Shown here: piece after piece, positions 1 through 7,377 of the stretch | Position numbering within the stretch: position 1 is the stretch's first letter | Layout of the letters: each line of letters starts with the position of its first letter | Source of the DNA: Kiloniella litopenaei | Lineage (GTDB): Bacteria; Pseudomonadota; Alphaproteobacteria; Kiloniellales; Kiloniellaceae | Direction: 5' to 3' | DNA: 64,000 nucleotides | Assembly (NCBI RefSeq): GCF_000982415.1 | Contig: NZ_LANI01000017.1 | Span: 124,001-188,000, forward strand | Notes under the pieces: generated by a model | Told to the model about the DNA's origin: nothing | What the model saw: only the letters and a program-made list of their open reading frames with translations | Database searches by the model: none | Translations under genes and position numbers: made by a program

Positions 1-154
1 CAAAGCGCAGGCGACGCCCGTCAACTTCATCAGATGTCATATCTGTAATAGGGCCTACGCCAAAGAACTGGTTAGACGTTCTTGTTGGAGCACCGTTTGC
101 GGTAGCAGCCAAGGACGCATCGCGTTGTGCCTTTAGGTCATCAATCGATACCAT
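1..154 (-). CDS. Unidentified protein, N-terminal fragment
   Basis: Start of a minus-strand gene cut by the left window edge; about 51 codons are visible, beginning MVSIDDLKAQRDASLAATAN. The ATG at 154-152 is preceded on the minus strand by a weak GGGA about ten bases upstream. The visible residues are hydrophilic, with no signal peptide or membrane segment, and I do not recognise the family. It is separated from the FAH-family gene by about 490 bases, so it has its own promoter or a leader. The open frame to the edge and plausible codon use make it likely to be real, but no function can be assigned. Confidence 0.6.
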   Translation of the reverse strand, partial: MVSIDDLKAQRDASLAATANGAPTRTSNQFFGVGPITDMTSDEVDGRRLRF

Positions 155-642
155 GATATTAAATTCCCTGTGTTACTCAATAGTGATGGCCTGCTGGGCG
201 TGGTGAATGCACACGATCTGTCGATTGTTGTCAATCGTAAGAAAATAGGCTTAATCGGAATAATCCAGAGCCTAAAAAGTAATTTGGTGTTCAATTACCA
301 GCCAATTGCAGCACAAAATTTCAAAATTTTGTATTCCATGTGCTGTATATCCTCCCTGTAAATCAGGGGTATGCCGATCAGCGCAGCAAAATGTGGTAAA
401 TACGACCACTTGCTGTTTAGCTTATGAGTATAGCAGGGTTTGATAGGCAAATCCTACTATATGATTTGAGAAAACAGATAGGATTATTGATTGAGAGGCC
501 CAACGGACCCATCAGGAAAAGGCTTGGGCAAGTGTTTTTTCGGAAATATCATATATAAACAGCTCTGAATTTTACAACAGAGCTGTTTATAGGGAAGCTT
601 GTAAAGGCGGTATAAGGCAATCGCTCAAGCATGAGGTCGTGT
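155..642. other. Intergenic region with hairpin and possible leader
   Basis: No convincing full-size gene here. It holds the 5' region of the minus-strand gene at the left edge, including a tiny minus-strand frame (339-295) with a GGGAGG ribosome site, and a strong hairpin at 555-590 downstream of the FAH-family gene. A short plus-strand frame at 170-361 has no ribosome site or recognisable content and is not called. Confidence 0.6.
555..590 (-). terminator. Hairpin downstream of VOC-FAH operon
   Basis: A perfect 13-bp inverted repeat (ATAAACAGCTCTG and its complement) encloses a 10-base loop, 53 bases past the stop of the minus-strand FAH-family gene. The following minus-strand sequence is AT-rich but has no long T run, so it may be an imperfect terminator or an mRNA-stabilising 3' stem. 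Confidence 0.55.
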
Positions 643-1665
643 TTATTGTGGGGTAGAATATTCCACAACTTTTTGATCAATTCTCCCGAAGATTGATTGA
701 CCTTCTTTATCCAGCATTTCTATGGAAATCGTATCGCCAAACTTCATAAAGGGTGTTTGAGGTGATCCGGAATTAATGGTTTCAATCATGCGAACTTCTG
801 CAATGCAGGCATAACCAACTCCACCGTCGTTCACATGTTTACCTGGACCACCATCCAGTTTGTTGGAAACGGTTCCGGAACCGACAATTGTACCGGCGCC
901 TAATGGGCGTGTTTTTGCCGCGTGGGCGACAATTGTCGGAAAGTCAAAGGTCATATCTTCGCCAGCTTCTGGTTTTCCAAAGAGTTCACCGTTTAACGTT
1001 GATAGCAAGGGTAAGTGAACCCTGCCGTCTTTCCATGCATGGCCCAGTTCATCTGGTGTTACGGCGACAGGGGAAAAGGCACTGGATGGCTTGGATTGGA
1101 AAAAACCAAATCCTTTTGCCAGTTCTGCCGGAATTAAACCCCGAAGTGAGACATCGTTGACCAACATTAGAAGCTTGATGTGATCCGCCGCTTTATCAGG
1201 GGATGTGCCCATGGGCATATCATCTGTGATCACCGCAATCTCTGCTTCAAAATCAATGCCCCAGTCCTCTGAAGCCAGTGGGATATCGTCTCTGGGGCCT
1301 ATAAAACTGTCTGATCCACCCTGATACATCAAAGGATCTGTCCAGAAGCTATCCGGTAATTCGGCACCTCTTGCTTTTCTGACAAGCTCAACATGGTTTA
1401 CATAGGCAGAACCATCCGCCCACTGGTAAGAACGGGGAAGCGGGGATGCACATGCAGGTTCTTCAAAGTTAATAGTATCCGGCAGATCACCACTATTAAG
1501 GGATTTATAAAGTGTTTCCAGTTGAGGTGAGATCTTATTCCAGTCGTCCAGTGCTGATTGTAAGGTCGGGGCAATTGTTGTTGCTTTAACACACTTTTTA
1601 AGGTCGCGGCTGACAACAACAAGCTCACCATCTCTGGTGCCATTTTTATAGGTAGCGAGTTTCAT
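643..1665 (-). CDS. Fumarylacetoacetate hydrolase family protein
   Basis: A 340-residue FAH-fold enzyme. In tyrosine breakdown this family hydrolyses fumarylacetoacetate to fumarate and acetoacetate in the cytoplasm. The acidic metal-binding motif is visible at E140 and E142 (DFEAEIAVI) with D171 (NDVSLR), followed by the usual catalytic core rich in FGFFQSKP and GAGTIVGSGT segments. It is shorter than the about 420-residue animal-type FAH but typical of the bacterial form found in tyrosine loci. It lies 35 bases behind the VOC gene on the same strand, so the two form an operon. The window also carries maleylacetoacetate isomerase and 4-hydroxyphenylpyruvate dioxygenase with the same upstream palindrome, which supports fumarylacetoacetase over other FAH activities such as 2-oxopent-4-enoate hydratase. 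Confidence 0.85.
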   Translation of the reverse strand: MKLATYKNGTRDGELVVVSRDLKKCVKATTIAPTLQSALDDWNKISPQLETLYKSLNSGDLPDTINFEEPACASPLPRSYQWADGSAYVNHVELVRKARGAELPDSFWTDPLMYQGGSDSFIGPRDDIPLASEDWGIDFEAEIAVITDDMPMGTSPDKAADHIKLLMLVNDVSLRGLIPAELAKGFGFFQSKPSSAFSPVAVTPDELGHAWKDGRVHLPLLSTLNGELFGKPEAGEDMTFDFPTIVAHAAKTRPLGAGTIVGSGTVSNKLDGGPGKHVNDGGVGYACIAEVRMIETINSGSPQTPFMKFGDTISIEMLDKEGQSIFGRIDQKVVEYSTPQ

Positions 1666-1700
1666 TTTATTAACCGTATTATGGGGCTATTCAGCGTAAT

Positions 1701-2237
1701 TTATGAGGAAAGCTCTTTTTGGTGCATCCAGTCAGCATGCGTTGGGGCTTTTTTGGTTTTGGACCACTCTTCAAGCATTTGCCATTTCACGTCGTCGAGC
1801 TTTTTACTCATGTCCGGTGTTGCTGTGTTGACGGCCAGCTCAATACGATGACCACTTGGGTCAAAAAAGTATATGGATTGGAAAAGGGTGTGATCCGTTG
1901 GTCCTAATACATCAATACCATCCGCTTCCAGCTTGCTTTTAACGCCTAGCATTTCGTCCATTGTCCCTACGGAAAGTGCTAAATGCTGTACCCATTCCGG
2001 TGTGTTCGGATCTTTGCCCATTGGTGGGGAATTTGGAATTTCGAAAAAGGCCAAAATGGATCCTTTCCCGGCATCAAGAAAGATATGCATATAGGGATCA
2101 GGGGCCTTGGTTGAGGGCACTTCATTTTCAGCTATTGCGAGAATAAAATCCATGTTGAGGTATTTTCCATACCATTCGATAGTTTCTTTTGCATCTTTAC
2201 ATCTGTAGGCGACGTGATGGATTTGTTCTATTTTCAT
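1701..2237 (-). CDS. VOC-family dioxygenase/glyoxalase-like protein
   Basis: A 178-residue single-module vicinal oxygen chelate protein. H8, H85 (VQHLAL) and E133 (GHRIELA) give the 2-His-1-Glu metal site typical of extradiol dioxygenases and glyoxalases. The C-terminal 40 residues are charged and lie outside the module. GAGG sits seven bases before the ATG. It is the first gene of an operon with the FAH-family hydrolase, under a promoter containing the shared TAGTTTCA palindrome. The context points to a role in aromatic (tyrosine/homogentisate) breakdown. Whether it is the ring-cleaving enzyme, an isomerase or an accessory protein cannot be told from the sequence. Confidence 0.8.
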   Translation of the reverse strand: MKIEQIHHVAYRCKDAKETIEWYGKYLNMDFILAIAENEVPSTKAPDPYMHIFLDAGKGSILAFFEIPNSPPMGKDPNTPEWVQHLALSVGTMDEMLGVKSKLEADGIDVLGPTDHTLFQSIYFFDPSGHRIELAVNTATPDMSKKLDDVKWQMLEEWSKTKKAPTHADWMHQKELSS

Positions 2238-2344
2238 TTTAAGCCTCGCATTGTTATAGGCAGTTCTGAAAACTGATCCTGTAATTTGTTTTGAGAAGGG
2301 GGATAGGCCACCATTTTCTCTTCATTGCATCTTGATATATGATA

Positions 2345-2364
2345 TTAGTTGCAAATGAAACTAA
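2345..2364. promoter_or_regulatory. Palindromic operator 1, VOC-FAH promoter
   Basis: TTAGTTGCAAATGAAACTAA, an imperfect 20-bp palindrome with one arm mismatch. On the minus strand it fills the spacer of a plausible promoter: TTGCAT (2369-2364), a 16-base spacer, then TAATAT (2347-2342). The same palindrome recurs at 24371-24388 and 30029-30046. It is probably the binding site of the MarR protein at 27465-27962, acting as a repressor. Confidence 0.7.
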
Positions 2365-2484
2365 TGCAAGTTTAAACGAAATAAGAAAATTTTTAAGAAG
2401 CAAAAAACAAATATAATCAATAGGGTTTAATTGAAAATTTGCATTTAATATTAATGAGATTGGTGGATTATCTTATCTAAATAA

Positions 2485-3459
2485 TTAAGATACAATGCGT
2501 CGGCTTGTTTTGGGGGCCTGACCAAAACGATTACGATAGCTTCGGGCAAAAGATGTCGCAGAGTTAAAACCACATCGAATGGCAATGTCGAGGATGGATA
2601 GATCGGTTTGCTTCAATAACCGCTGTGCTATATCCAATCGATGGTTCCTGTAATAATTCGCTGGTGATGTTTTTAGATGTTTCTTGAAAAGCCGTTCCAG
2701 TTCTCTGACGGTAGAGCCAATTTCATGAGCCAGTTCTGTTATTAACAGTGGGGTTTCGACGGTTGCTTCCATCGTCTCAATTGCTTTTGTCAGGACTTTG
2801 TTATTCCTGATTTGTGGATTGTTTGAAATCAATCTTTGTGGGTTGTTGCCCTCTCTAAATCTTTGGTAAATAAAAATATCGGCGACATCAGTAGATAGCT
2901 TCAAGCCGTGTTGAACTCTGATAAGTTGCAGCATCATGTCCAGACTGGTTGTGCCGCCGCCTGATGTAAATCGGTTACGATCAACAATATAAAGATCCAG
3001 TTCTGCCTGCACATTAGGATAAGTCTCGGTAAAGCTCTCAAAGTTTTCCCAGTGAACGGTTGCTTTATAGCCATCGAGAAGGCCGGCCCTGGCAAGAATT
3101 TCGCTACCCGCATCCATGCCACCAAATTCAGTGCCTTTAGAACGAAGTCGTCGTAGAATTGCAGCGAGCTGTTTTGTATTACTCTCTTCTACATTATAGC
3201 TGGCACAAACGATTAAAACGGGAATATTGTCGTCCAGCGCAATTTCAGCATCAACATTAATGTCCATCCCGTTACTGGCGCGTACAGTTGAGCCCTGAAT
3301 GGAATATAACTTCCATTCATATATTTTTCCGCCAACTTTGAAATTGGCTGCGCGCAAGGGCTCCAGTGCTGATGAGAAGCAAAGCATGGAAAAACCTGGC
3401 ACAAGTAAAAAGGCAATTTTTTGAGGTTTGGATACTGCTTCTTTTCCAAATAGATACAT
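2485..3459 (-). CDS. cdhR: GlxA/CdhR-type AraC-family regulator
   Basis: A 324-residue transcription factor. A DJ-1/PfpI-like N-terminal domain (about residues 15-190) lacks an obvious protease triad, as is usual for the GlxA group. Two AraC-type helix-turn-helix units follow (about 220-320), ending in the typical DIAIRCGFNSATSFARSYRN segment. CdhR, the carnitine-responsive activator of Pseudomonas, has this architecture and is encoded beside the carnitine dehydrogenase genes, as here. It is divergent from the BKACE gene across a 151-base gap that contains two direct repeats 21 bp apart. I infer that it activates the plus-strand operon when carnitine or a derivative is present. The symbol rests on family and context. 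Confidence 0.8.
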   Translation of the reverse strand: MYLFGKEAVSKPQKIAFLLVPGFSMLCFSSALEPLRAANFKVGGKIYEWKLYSIQGSTVRASNGMDINVDAEIALDDNIPVLIVCASYNVEESNTKQLAAILRRLRSKGTEFGGMDAGSEILARAGLLDGYKATVHWENFESFTETYPNVQAELDLYIVDRNRFTSGGGTTSLDMMLQLIRVQHGLKLSTDVADIFIYQRFREGNNPQRLISNNPQIRNNKVLTKAIETMEATVETPLLITELAHEIGSTVRELERLFKKHLKTSPANYYRNHRLDIAQRLLKQTDLSILDIAIRCGFNSATSFARSYRNRFGQAPKTSRRIVS

Positions 3460-3492
3460 CTGACCGTTCTCATTTTTCAGATATGATGTTTA

Positions 3493-3522
3493 GCAAAATG
3501 TTTCATAATTAGTGCAAAATGT
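3493..3522. promoter_or_regulatory. Two direct repeats 21 bp apart, likely CdhR site
   Basis: GCAAAATGT occurs at 3493-3501 and again at 3514-3522, an exact 21-bp (two helical turn) phase in the divergent promoter between the regulator and the BKACE gene. AraC-family proteins commonly bind tandem half-sites with this spacing. The assignment is inferred from position and geometry. Confidence 0.6.
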
Positions 3523-3610
3523 AAATTGAGAAAAAGAAACCGACTTAAACTGAAAAAAAATAAAGAGGCGATCACTGGGATAGACAGGGTGGTCAAAAGA
3601 GGGAATTGTT

Positions 3611-4504
3611 ATGAATAACGAAGTTATTATTACCTGTCCTGTAACAGGGTCTGGTATAAAAAAAGAACGACACACGAATGTTCCTGTGACGCCGGAAGAA
3701 ATTTCGGATGCTGCTATTGAAGCTGCATTGGCAGGTGCTGCGGTTGCTCACTTACACGTTAGAAACCCTGATACCGGCCAAGCCAGTAACGACCTGGAAC
3801 TCTATCAGGAAACAGTTGGTCTTTTGCGCGATAAAATGAAGTCAAAAGGCGTAGATATTGTCATCAATATTACTGCCGGTATGGGCGGAGAGTTTGTACC
3901 AGATGCCACGAACCCCAATGTTGGTGGACCGGGAACTGATATGCTCAGTCCTGTTGATCGGCTCAAACATATCGATGCAATTCGTCCGGAAATCTGTACC
4001 TTTGATTGCGGGTCCTTGAATTTTAGCGACTATGCTTATGTTTCGACGCCGGATATGTTGCGTGAAATGGCGGCGATCATTCAAAAGATGGGGGTGAAGC
4101 CGGAAATTGAAGCTTTTGAATTCGGCCATATCTGGATGGCAAAGCAATTAATGTCAGAAGGTCTGATTGATGCGCCGCCTTTGTTTCAGCTTTGTCTGGG
4201 TATTCCCTTTGCAGCTGAAGCAAATGGTGAAACCATGCTTGCGATGCGTAACATGCTTCCAGAAGGGGCAAACTGGGGTGCTTTCGGGGTTGGTCCGGCA
4301 CAAATGCCCATGGCTGCACAGTCTGTGATCTTTGGTGGTCATGTTCGCGTAGGTCTGGAAGATAACCTTTATCTGGAGCGAGGCGTTCTTGCCACGAATG
4401 GACAGTTAGTGAGCAGAGCCAAGGAAATCATAGAACGGATGGGGGCAAAAACACTTACGGCCGAAGAAGCGCGTAAGAAGTTTAATGCCGTCAAACAGGC
4501 TTAG
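3611..4504 (+). CDS. cdhC: BKACE-family 3-dehydrocarnitine cleavage enzyme
   Basis: A 297-residue beta-keto acid cleavage enzyme (former DUF849). Members transfer an acyl group between a beta-keto acid and acetyl-CoA; the carnitine-specific one turns 3-dehydrocarnitine plus acetyl-CoA into betainyl-CoA and acetoacetate. The zinc-binding H-x-H is at H47 and H49 (HLHVRNPDTG), after a conserved ITCPVTGSG start, and the Zn-site glutamate region EAFEFGHIWM follows. GAGGG precedes the ATG. It leads an operon with the carnitine dehydrogenase gene 43 bases downstream and is divergent from the CdhR-like regulator. Substrate assignment rests on that context. Confidence 0.85.
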   Translation: MNNEVIITCPVTGSGIKKERHTNVPVTPEEISDAAIEAALAGAAVAHLHVRNPDTGQASNDLELYQETVGLLRDKMKSKGVDIVINITAGMGGEFVPDATNPNVGGPGTDMLSPVDRLKHIDAIRPEICTFDCGSLNFSDYAYVSTPDMLREMAAIIQKMGVKPEIEAFEFGHIWMAKQLMSEGLIDAPPLFQLCLGIPFAAEANGETMLAMRNMLPEGANWGAFGVGPAQMPMAAQSVIFGGHVRVGLEDNLYLERGVLATNGQLVSRAKEIIERMGAKTLTAEEARKKFNAVKQA

Positions 4505-4547
4505 ATAATAATTTCGAAATAGATAAATGAGAACAGGGTGTTACAAA

Positions 4548-6044
4548 ATGGCACGTGAAATCAAAACTGTTGCTGTCGTTGGGGCTGGCGTTATCGGAGC
4601 TGGATGGGCTGCTCGATGTCTTCATCGAGGCATTGATGTCGTCGTGACCGATGTCTCAGCCGATGCTGAACGTGGCATGAGAGAAGTGGTCTCAAATGCT
4701 GAACCAGCTTTGAACCAGCTTAGCCTTGCCCCCCGTAAAGAAAAGGGCACTCTGACTTTTACGACAAATCTTGTTGAGGCTGTCTCTAAAGCTGACTTTG
4801 TTCAAGAAAACGCCCCAGAGCGGGAGGACCTTAAAAGAAATCTTCTGGCTGAAATCAGTAAGCATGCCGCACCGGATGTTATTATTGCATCCAGTTCGTC
4901 CGGGTTGCTACCGTCCATTATTCAGGCAGACTGTATCCATCCAGAACGGGTTCTCATCGGTCATCCCTTCAACCCTGTTTACCTCTTGCCGTTGGTCGAG
5001 GTTCTCGGCGGTGAAAAAACAGGGGCACAATTTATCGAAGACGCAATGGCGTTCTATAGCTCAATCGGTATGAAGCCTCTGAAGGTTCGCAAGGAAATTG
5101 AAGGTTATATTTCTGACCGCCTACAAGAAGCTTTATGGCGAGAAGCGTTGCATATGGTTGCGGATGGTGTTGCAACAACGGATGAAATTGATCAGGCGGT
5201 TATATACGGACCGGGTTTGCGTTGGGCTTTTATGGGAACCTGTCTCACATTCCATCTTGCAGGTGGGGAACAGGGGATGCGTCATATGCTGGAACAGTTC
5301 GGACCAGCACTTGAGCTGCCATGGACCAAACTTAAAGCACCGGAACTGACCGATCAGCTTATTGATCGCATGGTTGAAGGCACGCAGCAACAGGCCGAAG
5401 GTTATTCGATCCGCGATCTCGAACAGCTGCGTGACAATTGTCTTGTTTCCATAATGCAGTCCCTGCGTAGCTTTAACTATGCTTCGGGGAAAGTCCTCAA
5501 AGAGGATGACGAAAAGCAGTATGAAGAAACCACTGGCTCAATTGAGTGGGCACCTGGTGATGATCTGAGCCAGCCCCTGAGCTTGCATAGTGACAAGGTG
5601 CATCCAGAGTGGGTTGATTACAATAATCACATGACGGAATCCCGCTATCTTCAGGTCTTTGGTGATGCTTCTGATGCGCTTTTCCGTTACGTCGGTGTCA
5701 ACGCTGATTACCACGCTAACGGGAACTCCTATTACACCGTTGAAACGCATATTAATAACATTCTGGAAGTGGCTGTTCATGAGCCGCTGAAGGTAACTAC
5801 TCAGTTAATGGGTGTCGATGACAAGCGTTTGCACTTCTACCACCGTATGTTTAACGCCAGAGACAACAGTCTTTTGGCGACGGCTGAACAGATGGTTCTC
5901 CACGTGGATATGAATGCAGGGAAAGCCTGCCCGGCAAAGCCACATATCCTGAAGACCCTTAATGTCATTATGGAAGCCCACAACAAGTTACCTGAACCTG
6001 AGAAGTTAAGCAGGCAGATGATGGTGCCTCCGGCCAAGAAGTAA
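4548..6044 (+). CDS. lcdH: L-carnitine dehydrogenase-thioesterase fusion
   Basis: A 498-residue protein, matching the length of the fused L-carnitine 3-dehydrogenases of rhizobia. The N-terminal half is a 3-hydroxyacyl-CoA-dehydrogenase-like NAD enzyme with a Rossmann GAGVIG at 12-17, then SSSSGLLPS and the signature GHPFNPVYLLPLVEVLGG. The C-terminal portion (about 345-480) is a hotdog thioesterase beginning HPEWVDYNNHMTESRY. The first part oxidises L-carnitine to 3-dehydrocarnitine. The second is expected to hydrolyse betainyl-CoA made by the upstream BKACE enzyme, giving glycine betaine. I chose the ATG at 4548 over one at 4527 because AGGGTG lies just before it and the protein then starts directly before the Rossmann strand. 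Confidence 0.88.
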   Translation: MAREIKTVAVVGAGVIGAGWAARCLHRGIDVVVTDVSADAERGMREVVSNAEPALNQLSLAPRKEKGTLTFTTNLVEAVSKADFVQENAPEREDLKRNLLAEISKHAAPDVIIASSSSGLLPSIIQADCIHPERVLIGHPFNPVYLLPLVEVLGGEKTGAQFIEDAMAFYSSIGMKPLKVRKEIEGYISDRLQEALWREALHMVADGVATTDEIDQAVIYGPGLRWAFMGTCLTFHLAGGEQGMRHMLEQFGPALELPWTKLKAPELTDQLIDRMVEGTQQQAEGYSIRDLEQLRDNCLVSIMQSLRSFNYASGKVLKEDDEKQYEETTGSIEWAPGDDLSQPLSLHSDKVHPEWVDYNNHMTESRYLQVFGDASDALFRYVGVNADYHANGNSYYTVETHINNILEVAVHEPLKVTTQLMGVDDKRLHFYHRMFNARDNSLLATAEQMVLHVDMNAGKACPAKPHILKTLNVIMEAHNKLPEPEKLSRQMMVPPAKK

Positions 6045-6195
6045 AACTTACGAGGACCTGTCATAAGCAGGTCTTCTAATAAACAACAATAATACAGATT
6101 GCCCGCGTGGCATCTCAGCTGTGCGGTCACTCTTCACGGTAAGGGACAGTCTTACCCAAACACGGACCCTGTTGAGAAGAATTGGGAGTAAGATT

Positions 6196-7356
6196 ATGGA
6201 TTTTGGTCTGTCACAAGAACAGCAAATGGTGGTCGACACAGTACGGGATTTTGTCGAAAAAGAACTGTATCCACATGAGAACACTGTAGAAGAGCTTGGT
6301 TATGTTCCCGAAGAACTCACGAAGGAAATCCGGCAGAAAGTTTTGGATTTAGGGTTTTATGCCGCAAACATTCCAGAAGAGTTCGGAGGCGGTGGACTGG
6401 ACTATGTCACTATGTCCTTGCTCGAGAGAGAACTGGGACGTGCTTCTCAGGCGCTGAGTGTTATTTTCGGTCGTCCTTCGAATATTCTTTGCGGCTGTAA
6501 AGGTGAGCAGGTTGAAAAGTACCTTATGCCTGCGATCCGTGGTGAAAAGATTGACTGTATTGCCATGACCGAACCTGATGCTGGATCAGATGTCAGATCC
6601 ATGAAAGCATCGGCCGTCAAGGATGGTGATGACTGGGTTCTCAACGGAACCAAACACTTTATCACCCATGCTGATGAAGCTGATTTTGCCATTGTTTTTA
6701 TTGCAACGGGGGAAGAAGAAACCCCGAGAGGCAAGAAAAAACAAATTACCTGTTTCCTTGTTGATCGTGGAACACCGGGATTTGAAATTCGAGAAGGCTA
6801 TAAATGTGTATCGCACAGGGGGTACAATAATTCCATTCTCAATTTTGATAATTGTCGTATTCCCGCTTCGCAAATACTCGGAGAGGAAGGTAAGGGATTT
6901 GACGAAGCCAATACATGGTTAGGGGCTACAAGGTTGACCGTAGCTGCCATGTCTGTCGGGCGGGCGCAACGTTGTTTTGATCTGGCAGTTAATTGGGCTG
7001 CAGAGCGAAAACAGTTTGGTCAACCAATTGGTAAATTCCAAGGCGTCTCTTTCAAGCTGGCTGATATGGCAACAGATATTCAGGCAGCCGAATATTTGAC
7101 TATGGGGGCAGCATGGAAACTGGATAAGGATCTTCCTGCTGATCAGGACATAGCCATGGCAAAAGTTCATGCGACAGAAATGCTGGCCAGAGTGACGGAT
7201 GAAAGTCTCCAGATCTTTGGCGGGATGGGATTGATGAACGAGCTGCCGATTGAGCGCTTCTGGCGAGATGCACGGGTAGAACGTATCTGGGACGGAACCA
7301 GTGAAATTCAACGTCATATCATTTCGCGTGGTCTCTTGCGGCCTCTTGGTGCGTGA
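6196..7356 (+). CDS. Acyl-CoA dehydrogenase (gamma-butyrobetainyl-CoA type?)
   Basis: A 386-residue FAD acyl-CoA dehydrogenase with the standard three-part fold. MTEPDAGSD marks the middle domain, RKQFGQPIGKFQ the C-terminal helical domain, and IWDGTSEIQRHI the end. In many family members the last motif carries the catalytic Glu just before GTS; here that position is Asp. In context with a CaiD orthologue it plays the part of CaiA, and in an aerobe probably oxidises gamma-butyrobetainyl-CoA to crotonobetainyl-CoA. The start at 6196 has GGGAG six bases upstream; a longer frame to 6121 lacks a ribosome site. It begins about 150 bases after the dehydrogenase gene, so a second promoter is possible. 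Confidence 0.85.
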   Translation: MDFGLSQEQQMVVDTVRDFVEKELYPHENTVEELGYVPEELTKEIRQKVLDLGFYAANIPEEFGGGGLDYVTMSLLERELGRASQALSVIFGRPSNILCGCKGEQVEKYLMPAIRGEKIDCIAMTEPDAGSDVRSMKASAVKDGDDWVLNGTKHFITHADEADFAIVFIATGEEETPRGKKKQITCFLVDRGTPGFEIREGYKCVSHRGYNNSILNFDNCRIPASQILGEEGKGFDEANTWLGATRLTVAAMSVGRAQRCFDLAVNWAAERKQFGQPIGKFQGVSFKLADMATDIQAAEYLTMGAAWKLDKDLPADQDIAMAKVHATEMLARVTDESLQIFGGMGLMNELPIERFWRDARVERIWDGTSEIQRHIISRGLLRPLGA

Positions 7357-7377
7357 TTTAAGTGAAGGTCCTGAGTG

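Noticed and set aside
170-361. 63-codon plus-strand frame
   Set aside because: No ribosome site, no recognisable content, and it lies in the leader of a minus-strand gene.
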